Shown piece by piece: positions 1 through 7,463 of a stretch of 45,774 nucleotides of DNA. Source of the DNA: GCA-016699975 sp964420045. Lineage in GTDB: Bacteria; Patescibacteriota; Minisyncoccia; Moranbacterales; UBA1568. The stretch spans positions 1-45,774 of the forward strand of contig CAYQPQ010000007.1 in assembly GCA_964420045.1 (NCBI GenBank), read 5' to 3'. Every line of letters begins with the position of its first letter. The stretch's first letter is position 1. The notes under the pieces are model-generated. The model was not told where the DNA came from. It made no database searches and saw only the letters and a list, made by a program, of their open reading frames with translations. The position numbers were made by a program, and so were the translations under genes.

Positions 1-419
1 AAGGTCGCATGATCGATACGATCTACAAAAAAACCGTTCGCAAAAAACTCATTCAGCCGTGCTTCTTGGTGGGGCATCCGATTGAGGTGTCGCCACTTGC
101 AAAGCGCGATCCGAAATCGTCAAACAAAGTATTGCGTTTCCAACCGATTGCCTGTGCGAGCGAACTTGGAAACGGTTTTGCGGAACTCAATGACCCAATC
201 GATCAGCGCGCGCGCTTCGAAGAACAAATGAAACTTCGCGAAAGCGGTGATGCCGAAGCGCAACAACTCGACGAAGATTTCTTGGAAGCGCTCGAATTCG
301 GCTGTCCCCCCGCGTGCGGCTTTGGCATGAGCGAACGCTTCTTTGCGATTCTCATGAATCGATCAGTCCGCGAGACGGTTATCTTTCCACCGATGAGAGG
401 CAATAGAATTAAGAACTAA
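1..419 (+). CDS. lysS: Lysyl-tRNA synthetase, class II, C-terminal part (5' end outside window)
   Basis: The reading frame is open to the left edge (frame starting at base 3), so this is the last ~138 residues of a longer gene. The fragment carries the class II LysRS C-terminal landmarks: HPIEVSPLAK, FAELNDPIDQRARFEEQ, the DEDFLEALEFGCPP segment of the active site, and motif 3 GFGMSERF followed by VRETVIFPPMR. The enzyme charges tRNA-Lys in the cytoplasm. The motif 3 stretch GFGMSER departs slightly from the usual GxGIGIDR (Ser-Glu for Ile-Asp), but the motif 3 arginine is kept. A short tail (GNRIKN) follows the family's usual end. serS follows 87 bases downstream, and tRNA-Lys lies 1.8 kb away. 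Confidence 0.93.
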   Translation, partial: GRMIDTIYKKTVRKKLIQPCFLVGHPIEVSPLAKRDPKSSNKVLRFQPIACASELGNGFAELNDPIDQRARFEEQMKLRESGDAEAQQLDEDFLEALEFGCPPACGFGMSERFFAILMNRSVRETVIFPPMRGNRIKN

Positions 420-506
420 GAATAAAGAATCAAGAAGAATTTTGGGATTTGAAAGTGTTTCGCTTTCTCAATGCCCTATTCCTTGTTCCTTATTCATTAT
501 TCCACT

Positions 507-1823
507 ATGCTCGACATTCAATATATTCGCGATCACAAAGACAAAGTGGCACAAGCGGCGGTGGCAAAGCATGTGTCGGTGGATATCGATCGACTCTTGC
601 AACTCGATGCACAACGAAAAGTACTGCTTCGCGAAACAGAAGAACTTCGCTCCATCAAAAACGATATTAATGATCTTATCCCGAAGGCGACTTCGGAAGA
701 GCGAGCGGAGCTCGTGCTTCGGGGCAAGGAAGTGAAGGGGAAGCTCGATGCAAAAGAGCCAGAACTTAAGGAAACAGAAGAGGCGTTTCGGACACTCATG
801 TATCTCGTCCCGAATGTTCCGAGCGAAGATACGCCTTCCGGTCCGGACGAGAGCGGGAATGTGGTGCTCCGGCAATGGGGAGAGAAACCGTCTTTTGACT
901 TTCAGCCGAAAGAACACTGGGAAATCGCCGAGGCACTCGGACTCATGGATGCGGAGCGTGCGACCAAAGTGAGTGGCGCACGGTTCCTCTACTTGAAGGG
1001 CGACTTGGTGCTTCTCGAGTGGGCGATGATGTCGCTTGCACTCCGGACACTCACAAATGAGGAAACGCTTCGATCTATTGCGGCCGAGGCATCGCTTGAC
1101 GTGCCAACGACGCCATTTGTTCCCGTGTTGCCGCCGGTCATGATTCGCCCGGATATGCACCGACGTATGGGTCGGCTCGATCCGGAAGAGATGTATGCGC
1201 TCGAGCGGGATAATTTGACACTCATTGGAAGCGCTGAACACACGCTTGGGTCGATGTATGCCGATGAAATTCTCGCCGAACAATTATTGCCGATTCGCCT
1301 CGTCGGATTCTCGGCGGCGTTTCGACGCGAGGCGGGATCGTACGGAAAAGACATGAAGGGTATGCTCCGCTTGCATCAGTTCAATAAGCTTGAGATGGAG
1401 TCTTTTACGACGCCGGAAGCATCGCTCTCGGAGCAAAACTTCTTTGTGGCGATACAAGAGTATTTACTTCGTCAGTTGAAGCTTCCATATCAGGTGGTCG
1501 CGGTTTGTTCGGGAGACATGGGGAAGCCGGATATGCGGCAGATTGATATTGAGGCATGGATGCCGGGGCAAGGGAAATACCGCGAGACGAATACGTCCGA
1601 CTTGATCGGAGACTTCCAGGCGCGTCGGCTCGAAACGCGAGTGCGTCGCGAAAGCGGATCGATTGAGTATGTGCACATGAATGATGCGACCGCTTTTTCC
1701 GAACGACCGCTTATCGCGATTCTCGAAAACTGTCAACAAGCCGACGGCAGTGTCGTTGTTCCGGAAGTCCTGCGCCCGTTTGTCGGGAAGGAGGTAATAA
1801 AGATACAGAAGGAAAGGCAATAG
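507..1823 (+). CDS. serS: Seryl-tRNA synthetase
   Basis: Cytoplasmic enzyme that charges tRNA-Ser. The 438-residue product has the SerRS layout. An N-terminal MLDIQYIRDHKDKV is followed by a charged, helical-hairpin tRNA-binding arm (about residues 25-105). The class II catalytic core follows, with the motif 2 region FRREAGSYGKDMKGMLRLHQF, ETNTSDLIGDFQARR, and motif 3 near LIAILENCQQ. It ends with the usual VLRPFVGKEVI. I chose the ATG at 507 because family members start M-L-D; the open frame runs 12 codons further up through AT-rich spacer. No Shine-Dalgarno sequence precedes it. Length fits the family (about 420-430). Confidence 0.97.
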   Translation: MLDIQYIRDHKDKVAQAAVAKHVSVDIDRLLQLDAQRKVLLRETEELRSIKNDINDLIPKATSEERAELVLRGKEVKGKLDAKEPELKETEEAFRTLMYLVPNVPSEDTPSGPDESGNVVLRQWGEKPSFDFQPKEHWEIAEALGLMDAERATKVSGARFLYLKGDLVLLEWAMMSLALRTLTNEETLRSIAAEASLDVPTTPFVPVLPPVMIRPDMHRRMGRLDPEEMYALERDNLTLIGSAEHTLGSMYADEILAEQLLPIRLVGFSAAFRREAGSYGKDMKGMLRLHQFNKLEMESFTTPEASLSEQNFFVAIQEYLLRQLKLPYQVVAVCSGDMGKPDMRQIDIEAWMPGQGKYRETNTSDLIGDFQARRLETRVRRESGSIEYVHMNDATAFSERPLIAILENCQQADGSVVVPEVLRPFVGKEVIKIQKERQ

Positions 1824-1892
1824 GAGGAAAAAAAAGTTCTTTAATAGTTGCCTTGTATATTCAAACCTTCCAATTCCAAGAGGTAAATGAAC

Positions 1893-2147
1893 ATGGTTAT
1901 TGCTCCTCAGAGTCCATTGTTTCAGGGTCCGCAGGGTCCTTACGGACCGTACGAGTACGAAATACTCAAAAAGGTTCCAGAGGATCAGGGACCGCCATAC
2001 TGGATTCATGCGTCGGATGATAGTGATATTCCTTCGTACTTCTACTCTCGATGGGATGCCGAAAGGTGTCTTTCGGAGTTCCGAGAGAAATATCCTGACC
2101 AGGAATTTAAAATGGGGGAATTTATGAGGATGAGGCGTGCGGCATAA
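1893..2147 (+). CDS. Small hypothetical protein (84 aa)
   Basis: Unrecognised soluble protein. It opens with a Pro/Gly-rich stretch (PLFQGPQGPYGPYEYEI) and continues with a compact part rich in aromatic and acidic residues (YWIHASDDSDIPSYFYSRWDAERCLSEFREKYPD). The C-terminal half reads like a small domain that applies a per-residue row or column rule (W..ERC...F...YP), but I cannot name a family. An AAGAGG Shine-Dalgarno stands 9 bases before the ATG at 1893; an ATG at 1887 is too close to it. An intrinsic terminator follows at 2173, so it is probably a single-gene transcript. Confidence 0.6.
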   Translation: MVIAPQSPLFQGPQGPYGPYEYEILKKVPEDQGPPYWIHASDDSDIPSYFYSRWDAERCLSEFREKYPDQEFKMGEFMRMRRAA

Positions 2148-2169
2148 TCAGCCTTTGAAGCCTCTTTCA

Positions 2170-2197
2170 TTGACGCCTCCTCATTCCGTGCTACAAT
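2170..2197 (+). promoter_or_regulatory. Sigma-70-type promoter of tRNA-Lys, embedded in the terminator
   Basis: TTGACG (2170-2175), 16-base spacer, TACAAT (2192-2197). The -35 overlaps the first arm of the preceding terminator and the -10 lies in its loop. Predicted transcription start is about 2204, at the second arm. RNA from this promoter therefore lacks the first arm and would escape termination. Confidence 0.75.
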
Positions 2198-2221
2198 GTG
2201 GCTTGAGGGAGGCGTTTTTTT
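2173..2221 (+). terminator. Intrinsic terminator after the 84-aa gene
   Basis: Arms acgcctcctca (2173-2183) and tgagggaggcgt (2204-2215) pair with one bulged G, followed by a run of T (2215-2221). The loop holds the -10 box of the following tRNA-Lys promoter. Confidence 0.8.
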
Positions 2222-2249
2222 CTGTGCTTTCTCTGGTTTTCGATATTCC

Positions 2250-2324
2250 GGGTCGGTAGCTCAGTGGTAGAGCAGCTCCCTTTTAAGGAGAATGTCGTGA
2301 GTTCGATCCTCACCCGACCCACCA
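2250..2324 (+). tRNA. tRNA-Lys (anticodon UUU), CCA encoded
   Basis: Full cloverleaf: acceptor GGGTCGG/CCGACCC, D arm GCTC-AGTGGTA-GAGC, anticodon loop CTTTTAA with TTT at positions 34-36, T arm GTGAG-TTCGATC-CTCAC, discriminator A. CCA is present in the DNA (2322-2324), unlike the other three tRNAs here. The first anticodon-stem pair is a G/A mismatch. Confidence 0.95.
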
Positions 2325-2365
2325 TTGTGGAACTTTCAACAAACAACTTGAAACACACATACGAT

Positions 2366-3415
2366 ATGAAAAAGTTTTTTCTTACGGTACCGCTTGTACT
2401 TGTTACGCTTTCGCTCTCAGGGTGTTCTTTTCCGGGGAAGTCTGTCTCGGGAGGCGGATCGGCGATTCTTCGATCGTCAGATGGCGGGAAGACCTATGTG
2501 CCAAAGGTGACGATTGATGAGAAGACAACCATTGCACCGGCTAATGTTGTCTCATTTGCGTTTGAGGCGGGCAATCCGAATCGTATCACGCTTGGGACGC
2601 GAGAGAACGGCATATTCATGAGTGAGAACGGCGGTGACGTGTGGAAAAAATTGACGTTTCCGCCTACCAAGACCTATGGTCTTGTCGCTGATTGGAGTAC
2701 TCCGGCGCGACTTTATGCGACGGGTGTGTGGCAGGATCGGGGGAAAATATATCGGAGCGAGGATCGTGGCGCGAAATGGGATGAGATCTATACCGAGCCG
2801 AATACCGGAACAGTGATCACATTGCTTGCGCAAAATCCCAAGCGTCCTGAGACGCTCTATGCGGGAACAAGCGCCGGTGTTGTTTTTCGGACGACGGATG
2901 GTGGACAGACCTGGGGGAGCTTGCAGAGTGTCGATGCGCCCGCTTTGGGACTTGTTTTTGATTCGGCGGGCGATACTCTCTATGTGCTCTCATCCGGAAA
3001 AGGGCTGTTTCGTTCGCGTGATGGCGGTGCGACTTTCGAGTCTATCCCGGGGAAATCAAGGGCATCTGTGACAAAGACATTGCCCGAGGTGACATCAATC
3101 GCATCGGATCCGTCCCGGTCGGGAACGCTCTATGCAGGGACAAAGAATGGACTCTTCCGGAGCAAGGACTTCGGCGATGCATGGGAAGAGGTATCGGTGA
3201 TAGAGAGTTCGAAGAAGTTTCCGATTCGATCGATAGCGATCAATCCTCGGAATTCGAATGAAATTATCTACGGAGCGGCGCTCGCCGTCTATAAGTCGGT
3301 TGACGGCGGTGCGACATGGTCGGTATATCAGCTTGATGCCAATCGGGCTGTCGGTACTATTCGATACAGTCCTTCGGATTCAAGCGTGATGTATCTCGGA
3401 CTCCGTACGTTTTAG
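2366..3415 (+). CDS. Lipoprotein with Asp-box (BNR) beta-propeller repeats
   Basis: Predicted surface lipoprotein of 349 residues. It has a lysine start (MKKFF), a hydrophobic core and the lipobox LSGC near residue 19. About seven Asp-box repeats of the S-x-D-x-G-x-T-W type follow: SSDGGKTY, SENGGDVW, SEDRGAKW, TTDGGQTW, SRDGGATF, SKDFGDAW, SVDGGATW. This spacing is that of a sortilin/YCF48-like beta-propeller, a fold that usually binds proteins or glycans rather than carrying fixed catalytic activity. The open frame extends upstream into tRNA-Lys, but the signal peptide fixes the ATG at 2366. The gene starts 41 bases after the tRNA and may share its promoter. Ligand unknown. Confidence 0.85.
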   Translation: MKKFFLTVPLVLVTLSLSGCSFPGKSVSGGGSAILRSSDGGKTYVPKVTIDEKTTIAPANVVSFAFEAGNPNRITLGTRENGIFMSENGGDVWKKLTFPPTKTYGLVADWSTPARLYATGVWQDRGKIYRSEDRGAKWDEIYTEPNTGTVITLLAQNPKRPETLYAGTSAGVVFRTTDGGQTWGSLQSVDAPALGLVFDSAGDTLYVLSSGKGLFRSRDGGATFESIPGKSRASVTKTLPEVTSIASDPSRSGTLYAGTKNGLFRSKDFGDAWEEVSVIESSKKFPIRSIAINPRNSNEIIYGAALAVYKSVDGGATWSVYQLDANRAVGTIRYSPSDSSVMYLGLRTF

Positions 3416-3449
3416 GGTGCTCTCGATTTGTATTTGAAATTTTTGTGTT

Positions 3450-4007
3450 ATGTATCAATCGATTATTGATGAGCGAAAGGATTTCTTTGAGGAGGCTATC
3501 AATCATTTGTCTGAGGAGATGGCAAAGATCCGTACTGGTCGAGCAACGCCGGCGCTTGTTGATCACGTGCTTGTTGACTATTATGGTACGCGCTCTCCGC
3601 TCAAACAGATTGCAAGTGTGTCGGCTCCGGAAGCGCGACTTCTCACGATTCAGCCATGGGACAAGGGGTCGCTCGTCGCCATAGAATCAGCTATTCGCGA
3701 GGCGGACCTGGGGCTCAATCCTTCGAATGATGGGCAGATTATTCGACTTTCGGTACCGCCTTTGACAGAAGAGCGGCGGCGGGATTTGGTGAGGTCGCTC
3801 AATCGAGTTGCGGAGGAGGCACGCATCGCTGTTCGCACTATACGGGAGGACGCCTGGAAAGAGATTCAAGATGTTGAGAAATCCGGCGGCATGGGTGAGG
3901 ATGATAAATTTCATGGAAAAGACGCTTTGCAAGAGGTGGTGGAATCGTACAATGCACGCGTGGAAGAAATGCGGAAGAAGAAGGAGGGTGAAATTATGAC
4001 CGTGTAA
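3450..4007 (+). CDS. frr: Ribosome recycling factor
   Basis: Splits post-termination ribosomes together with EF-G. The 185-residue length equals the family norm. Hallmarks are the N-terminal helix with EEMAKIRTGRATPALVD, the domain II segment YYGTRSPLKQIASVSAPEARLLTIQPWD, the hinge region SDG/NDGQIIRLSVPPLTEERRRDLV, and the long C-terminal helices. It starts 35 bases after the Asp-box lipoprotein with no Shine-Dalgarno. The common tsf-pyrH-frr order is not seen; rseP follows after a 135-base repeat-filled gap. uppS and cdsA often stand between frr and rseP in other bacteria and are absent here. Confidence 0.97.
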   Translation: MYQSIIDERKDFFEEAINHLSEEMAKIRTGRATPALVDHVLVDYYGTRSPLKQIASVSAPEARLLTIQPWDKGSLVAIESAIREADLGLNPSNDGQIIRLSVPPLTEERRRDLVRSLNRVAEEARIAVRTIREDAWKEIQDVEKSGGMGEDDKFHGKDALQEVVESYNARVEEMRKKKEGEIMTV

Positions 4008-4023
4008 GAAAATCTCAAATCTT

Positions 4024-4124
4024 AAATGACAAGTTCCAAATAAATTTTAAAATTACAAGCTCCAAGATGAATCATAGCGTTTTTTCGTTTTCGATACTTA
4101 TTTGGAACTTGTAATTTGTCATTT
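4024..4124. repeat. AT-rich inverted repeat between frr and rseP
   Basis: A perfect 15-base inverted repeat (4029-4043 acaagttccaaataa; 4098-4112 its complement) overlaps two more inverted pairs: aaattacaag (4050-4059) with 4108-4117, and aaatgacaa (4024-4032) with 4116-4124. The right arm is thus shared by alternative pairings. It fills nearly the whole intergenic gap and reads like a self-similar string of the words aagttcc/aatgacaa/aattacaag. Confidence 0.8.
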
Positions 4125-4142
4125 GGCACTTCCTTTGTTTCT

Positions 4143-5294
4143 ATGTCTATTGTAATCGTTTTCATCATTGTTCTCGGAGCGCTTATCTTTGTGCATGAAT
4201 TGGGGCATTTTCTCATGGCTCGCAGAAGTGGCATGAAAGTGGAAGAGTTCGGATTCGGCTTTCCGCCACGGCTCGGCGGGTTCGTATGGAATGAGGAGAA
4301 AAAACGGCATGTTTTTATTGCCGGGAACAAAGAAGTTTCATCGCCATATACCGTGTATTCGATCAATTGGATTCCCTTTGGCGGGTTTGTCCGGATCAAG
4401 GGGGAGAATGGCGAAGGCACGCAGGATAAGGATAGCTTTGCCTCGAAGAGTGCCGCCGCTCGCATCAAAACGCTCTCGGCGGGCGTCGTGATGAACTTCC
4501 TCTTCGCGTGGCTGCTCATTTCCATTGTGCTGATGCTCGGCTTTCCGCGAGCAATCGATCCGGAAGAGAAGATAGATCCCTCGAAAATCGAGGTGCAAAT
4601 CGCACAGGTAGTGCCTGGGACACCGGCTGCGGATATGGGTGCCAAGATGGGCGATACGATCGTATCTGTAAATGGGGAGAAGCTTTTGCGTGTCGAAGGC
4701 GTGCAAAGAATAATCCAAGAGAGCAAAGGAAAGGAATTGACGCTCGAAGTGCGCCGCGGACCGGAGACGCTTTCGCTTCATGGCGTGCCGCGTATCGACT
4801 ACCCTGAGAATCAGGGCGCTCTTGGTATAGCGCTCGGCGAAATCACCTTGGCGCGATACTCTTTCTTTGAGGCGATTGTGCAGGGTGCCGTGAATACGTG
4901 GCAGAACACGGTAATGATGGTGACGGGTATCGGGATGCTCTTGGGGAGTCTCTTTACGTGGAATAGTGCCGGACTCTCGGATGTGTCGGGACCCTTGGGC
5001 ATCGCCTATCTCACCAAGGAGGTGACGAGTCTTGGCTTTGTTTATCTCTTGTATTTCACTGCCATACTCAGTATCAATCTCGGCGTGCTGAACATTCTCC
5101 CATTTCCGGCGCTCGACGGCGGGCGAGTGCTTTTTGTTATCATCGAGAAAATCAAAGGTTCCCCAGTGAGTCAGCGGGTCGAAGGCATGTTTCACCAGTT
5201 TGGTTTCTTGTTGCTTATTATCCTGATGATTGCCGTCACAGTGCACGACTTCGCCAAGTTCAATATTGTGGGGAAAATCCTTGGACTTTTCTGA
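4143..5294 (+). CDS. rseP: RseP-type site-2 zinc metalloprotease
   Basis: Intramembrane protease of 383 residues that cuts transmembrane substrates such as anti-sigma factors or signal-peptide remnants. The zinc motif HELGH lies at residues 18-22 in the first helix. A PDZ domain occupies roughly residues 150-230 (IAQVVPGTPAADMGAKMGD, then IVSVNGEKL). The second metal-site motif NILPFPALDGGR is near residue 320 in a late helix. Start: ATG at 4143, immediately before the first helix. A TTG nine codons earlier keeps the frame open but lies inside the inverted repeat. No Shine-Dalgarno. No anti-sigma factor gene is visible nearby, so the substrate is open. Confidence 0.95.
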   Translation: MSIVIVFIIVLGALIFVHELGHFLMARRSGMKVEEFGFGFPPRLGGFVWNEEKKRHVFIAGNKEVSSPYTVYSINWIPFGGFVRIKGENGEGTQDKDSFASKSAAARIKTLSAGVVMNFLFAWLLISIVLMLGFPRAIDPEEKIDPSKIEVQIAQVVPGTPAADMGAKMGDTIVSVNGEKLLRVEGVQRIIQESKGKELTLEVRRGPETLSLHGVPRIDYPENQGALGIALGEITLARYSFFEAIVQGAVNTWQNTVMMVTGIGMLLGSLFTWNSAGLSDVSGPLGIAYLTKEVTSLGFVYLLYFTAILSINLGVLNILPFPALDGGRVLFVIIEKIKGSPVSQRVEGMFHQFGFLLLIILMIAVTVHDFAKFNIVGKILGLF

Positions 5295-5298
5295 GGGG

Positions 5299-5432
5299 GT
5301 GTCTAAAAAGCTCTACAAAAATGCACAATGTAACCGTTTTTCCGAAAGAAATTCTTTTTTTGCTTGTCTTACACTTCGTACGAAAGCCGCAAAAAAGAAT
5401 TTCTTTCGGAAAAACAGCCTTTTTAGACACAC
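5299..5432. repeat. Palindromic element, copy 1
   Basis: Nested inverted repeat. The outer arms (5299-5310 gtgtctaaaaag; 5419-5430 complement) enclose long inner arms (5336-5363 and 5389-5415, 27 bases paired with one bulge, starting gtttttccgaaagaaattc). The apex is ttcgtacgaa. A second copy lies at 31720-31842, which marks it as a dispersed element rather than a simple terminator. Sitting just after rseP, its long stem with T-rich flanks may also stop transcription. Confidence 0.9.
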
Positions 5433-5490
5433 TCTGAGGAATTTTGGCGGTTCCTTCATTGTGCGCGGCGAATACGGCATTGAAGAATAC

Positions 5491-5516
5491 AAAAACGGCT
5501 ATAATAAGCCGTTTTT
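5491..5516. terminator. Bidirectional intrinsic terminator
   Basis: Perfect 10-bp hairpin aaaaacggct / agccgttttt with a six-base loop (ataata), with A and T runs on either side so it can work in both directions. It ends transcription coming from rseP. Confidence 0.85.
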
Positions 5517-5528
5517 GTATTTCGAATC

Positions 5529-5557
5529 TTGACAAGAAATGAATTATGCTGTACGGT
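5529..5557 (+). promoter_or_regulatory. Possible promoter for the Wzz-like gene
   Basis: A perfect -35 TTGACA (5529-5534) and, after 17 bases, a poor -10 (TACGGT, 5552-5557). It lies just after the terminator and 75 bases before the chosen start of the next gene. Confidence 0.45.
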
Positions 5558-5631
5558 ACTTTGTTAAGGGATTTGATGCATTTGAGCGGGTTGGGAGCAG
5601 CTCGTCTTGCTCTGCCAATATACTGTACTCT

Positions 5632-6414
5632 ATGGCCTACGAATCATTGCTGTCGATTGTGCGCAAAAAATGGGGGAGCATCTTCCTCTCGGGACTCCTT
5701 GTGGGGTCGCTTGCGTTTTTTTCACTCGTTTTCTTTTCGAAGCACTTCAAGGTGACGACGGATTTCTTGGTGGTGCAGACCGGCGCCGGGCAGTCGCAAG
5801 ACTTTTATTCGATGTTGAAGTCGTCCGAATATCTTGGAAAGGTTTTGTCCGAATCGGTGCAGAGTGAGAAATTTATCGGGGCAGTTGTGGAAACAGGTGG
5901 TGTTGATAGTAACTTCCTTCCTGGAAATCCCAAGGATCGTCTCGATGCCTGGGAGAAAATGGTGAAGGTGACGAATAATCCCGATGTTGGTACGCTCCAT
6001 ATAGAAGTGTATGACAACAATGATCGAAACGCGCTTCATATTGCACAGGCAGTGGGGCAAGTCTTGACCGAACGAAATTCGCTCTTCCGAAGCGGCGATG
6101 AGAAAAGCGTCGAAATCCGCACCCTCTCCGGCCCCATCGTCGAGAAGAACCCGGATATGAAGACGTTGCCGCTCGCGTTTCTTTGTGGATTGGTATTTGG
6201 TGTGCTAATTCGTTTTTCGTGGGTATTTATTAAAGAGTCAAACACATTAAATGCTTTAGAGGAGAAAAGAGCTGTCGATCTTTCTGCTGAAGATCATTCA
6301 ATTGAAGTTCAAAAGAATAACGCGCAAGAGACTCTGCAAGGTGTTCATTTCTCAGAGGAGCCTGCTTCTCAAAGAGGGTTTGGCGCGGACAGAATTACAT
6401 TCAATGATTGGTGA
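5632..6414 (+). CDS. Wzz-like chain-length-determinant family membrane protein
   Basis: Predicted two-helix membrane protein of 260 residues with the layout of polysaccharide co-polymerases. A short cytoplasmic N-terminus (MAYESLLSIVRKKWGS) leads into helix 1 (IFLSGLLVGSLAFFSLVFF). An external alpha/beta domain of ~125 residues with many charged helices follows. Helix 2 is (LPLAFLCGLVFGVLIRFSWVF), preceded by the GPIVEKNPDMKT segment that resembles the Pro-rich entry of Wzz helix 2. A polar 60-residue cytoplasmic tail ends the protein. It has no tyrosine-kinase domain. The frame is open 31 codons further up (ATG at 5539), but membrane topology favours 5632. Likely to control polymer length for the glycan genes downstream (9931-16169). 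Confidence 0.75.
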   Translation: MAYESLLSIVRKKWGSIFLSGLLVGSLAFFSLVFFSKHFKVTTDFLVVQTGAGQSQDFYSMLKSSEYLGKVLSESVQSEKFIGAVVETGGVDSNFLPGNPKDRLDAWEKMVKVTNNPDVGTLHIEVYDNNDRNALHIAQAVGQVLTERNSLFRSGDEKSVEIRTLSGPIVEKNPDMKTLPLAFLCGLVFGVLIRFSWVFIKESNTLNALEEKRAVDLSAEDHSIEVQKNNAQETLQGVHFSEEPASQRGFGADRITFNDW

Positions 6415-6437
6415 AGCTTTTTGATGGTCGGTGCTTT

Positions 6438-6489
6438 CCCCTGATTTCTTCCCTAATTTCTCCGTAGTGGAGATTTGAAGAAATCGGGG
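6438..6489 (+). other. Stem-loop between the Wzz-like gene and the lipoprotein gene
   Basis: Outer arms cccctgatttctt (6438-6450) and aagaaatcgggg (6478-6489) pair over 12 bp with one bulge, enclosing a shorter inner hairpin (around 6459-6473). No T run follows, so it is either a weak terminator or an RNA-stability element. Confidence 0.5.
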
Positions 6490-6512
6490 AGGGAATCGAA
6501 AGATTTGGTTCC

Positions 6513-6543
6513 TTGACATTTGAAGTTGCAATTCCAATATACC
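6513..6543 (+). promoter_or_regulatory. Probable promoter of the 6564-9822 genes
   Basis: Perfect -35 TTGACA (6513-6518). The -10 is ambiguous in an AT-rich stretch: AATATA, ATATAC or TATACC at 17-19 bases. It lies 45 bases before the lipoprotein start. Confidence 0.5.
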
Positions 6544-6563
6544 TGACTGAGGAGGGTATCGAA

Positions 6564-7445
6564 ATGAAATTAAGATGGCTGTGTGTTTTTGTGTCTCTTC
6601 TTCTGACTGCCGGATGCGCGATGCGTCCGAATACGCTTCATCTTCGTCAGGATGACGGAGACGATATCTCAAAAATACTCTATCCGATCGATCCGTATAC
6701 GACGGTTGGCATTATGAAAAGCGCCGCTATTGATTCTGGAAAATTCGTTGCCGTACTGGGAACATTTCCAGATGGTCTTTTCGGAGAATGGGATCAGCTG
6801 CGGATCAGATACTCTGGTTATGCGGTTGATGTCCACGGAAAAGAGTATCGGGTACAGTCGCTCTTTGCCGGGTTCCGCGCGTGCGGTCTCCGTCTGATAG
6901 TGCTCGTAGAGGGAGCTGAAAAGGCGGAGGGTCTCAAGCTTATTACACTGTCGACCTTAACGGACAGCGCGTATGATTTGCAAGGAAGGCCTGTCAAACT
7001 TGGCGAGAGCGGTGTGAGATTCGTCGACCTGAAGAAGGAGGAAAGAATTCGTATCGCAAGAACATTTGGGAGCCCGGTTGATTCCGTTCCGGAAGTGGAA
7101 GGGTTTTCAGAAGCTCTGCGGATGTGGAATACCTTCGAAACGCCAGTTGGGGAAATATTGTCTCCATTGGGCGAAGATGGGGTAAGAGCTATTGCGAGTC
7201 ATAATCCGCAGTACTCATTCCTCGAGAAAGTCATTGGGAATGGATCGTTTTCCGTAAGTCCGGACTGGGTGAGTACTACGATGAGTTTGGTTATCGAGTC
7301 TCTTCTCGCAACACAGGCTCCGAGTCAGGGGTTTGATCTGGACTCCGTAATGCCAAGTCGGGCATATATGGGATATCAGATAGCTCAGCTGTACCGTCTT
7401 ATACAAGCTGGTCAGCGAGAGTGTGCCATTCAACAGCGGCCATAG
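6564..7445 (+). CDS. Hypothetical lipoprotein (293 aa)
   Basis: Unrecognised family. The N-terminus is a clear lipoprotein signal (MKLRWLCVFVSLLLTAGC, lipobox LTAGC with Cys18). The mature part is mixed alpha/beta without repeats or catalytic motifs that I recognise. A central stretch mentions alternating polar/hydrophobic strands (FVAVLGTFPDGLFGEWDQLRIRYSGYAV), and the C-terminal half is helical. A strong Shine-Dalgarno (GAGGAGGG, 7 bases before the ATG) sets it apart from the SD-less housekeeping genes here. The next gene follows 18 bases later with an equally strong SD, so the two probably form an operon exporting surface or secreted proteins. Confidence 0.65.
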   Translation: MKLRWLCVFVSLLLTAGCAMRPNTLHLRQDDGDDISKILYPIDPYTTVGIMKSAAIDSGKFVAVLGTFPDGLFGEWDQLRIRYSGYAVDVHGKEYRVQSLFAGFRACGLRLIVLVEGAEKAEGLKLITLSTLTDSAYDLQGRPVKLGESGVRFVDLKKEERIRIARTFGSPVDSVPEVEGFSEALRMWNTFETPVGEILSPLGEDGVRAIASHNPQYSFLEKVIGNGSFSVSPDWVSTTMSLVIESLLATQAPSQGFDLDSVMPSRAYMGYQIAQLYRLIQAGQRECAIQQRP

Positions 7446-7463
7446 TGGCCGGAGGAGAATATC

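Noticed and set aside
2264..2365. Extension of the Asp-box lipoprotein into tRNA-Lys
   Set aside because: Overlaps the tRNA and the lipobox signal peptide begins at 2366.
5480..5505. TATAAT in the loop of the 5491-5516 terminator as a promoter
   Set aside because: The only -35-like word (TTGAAG) is 14 bases upstream, too close, and the predicted start would precede an intact T tract; kept as terminator only.
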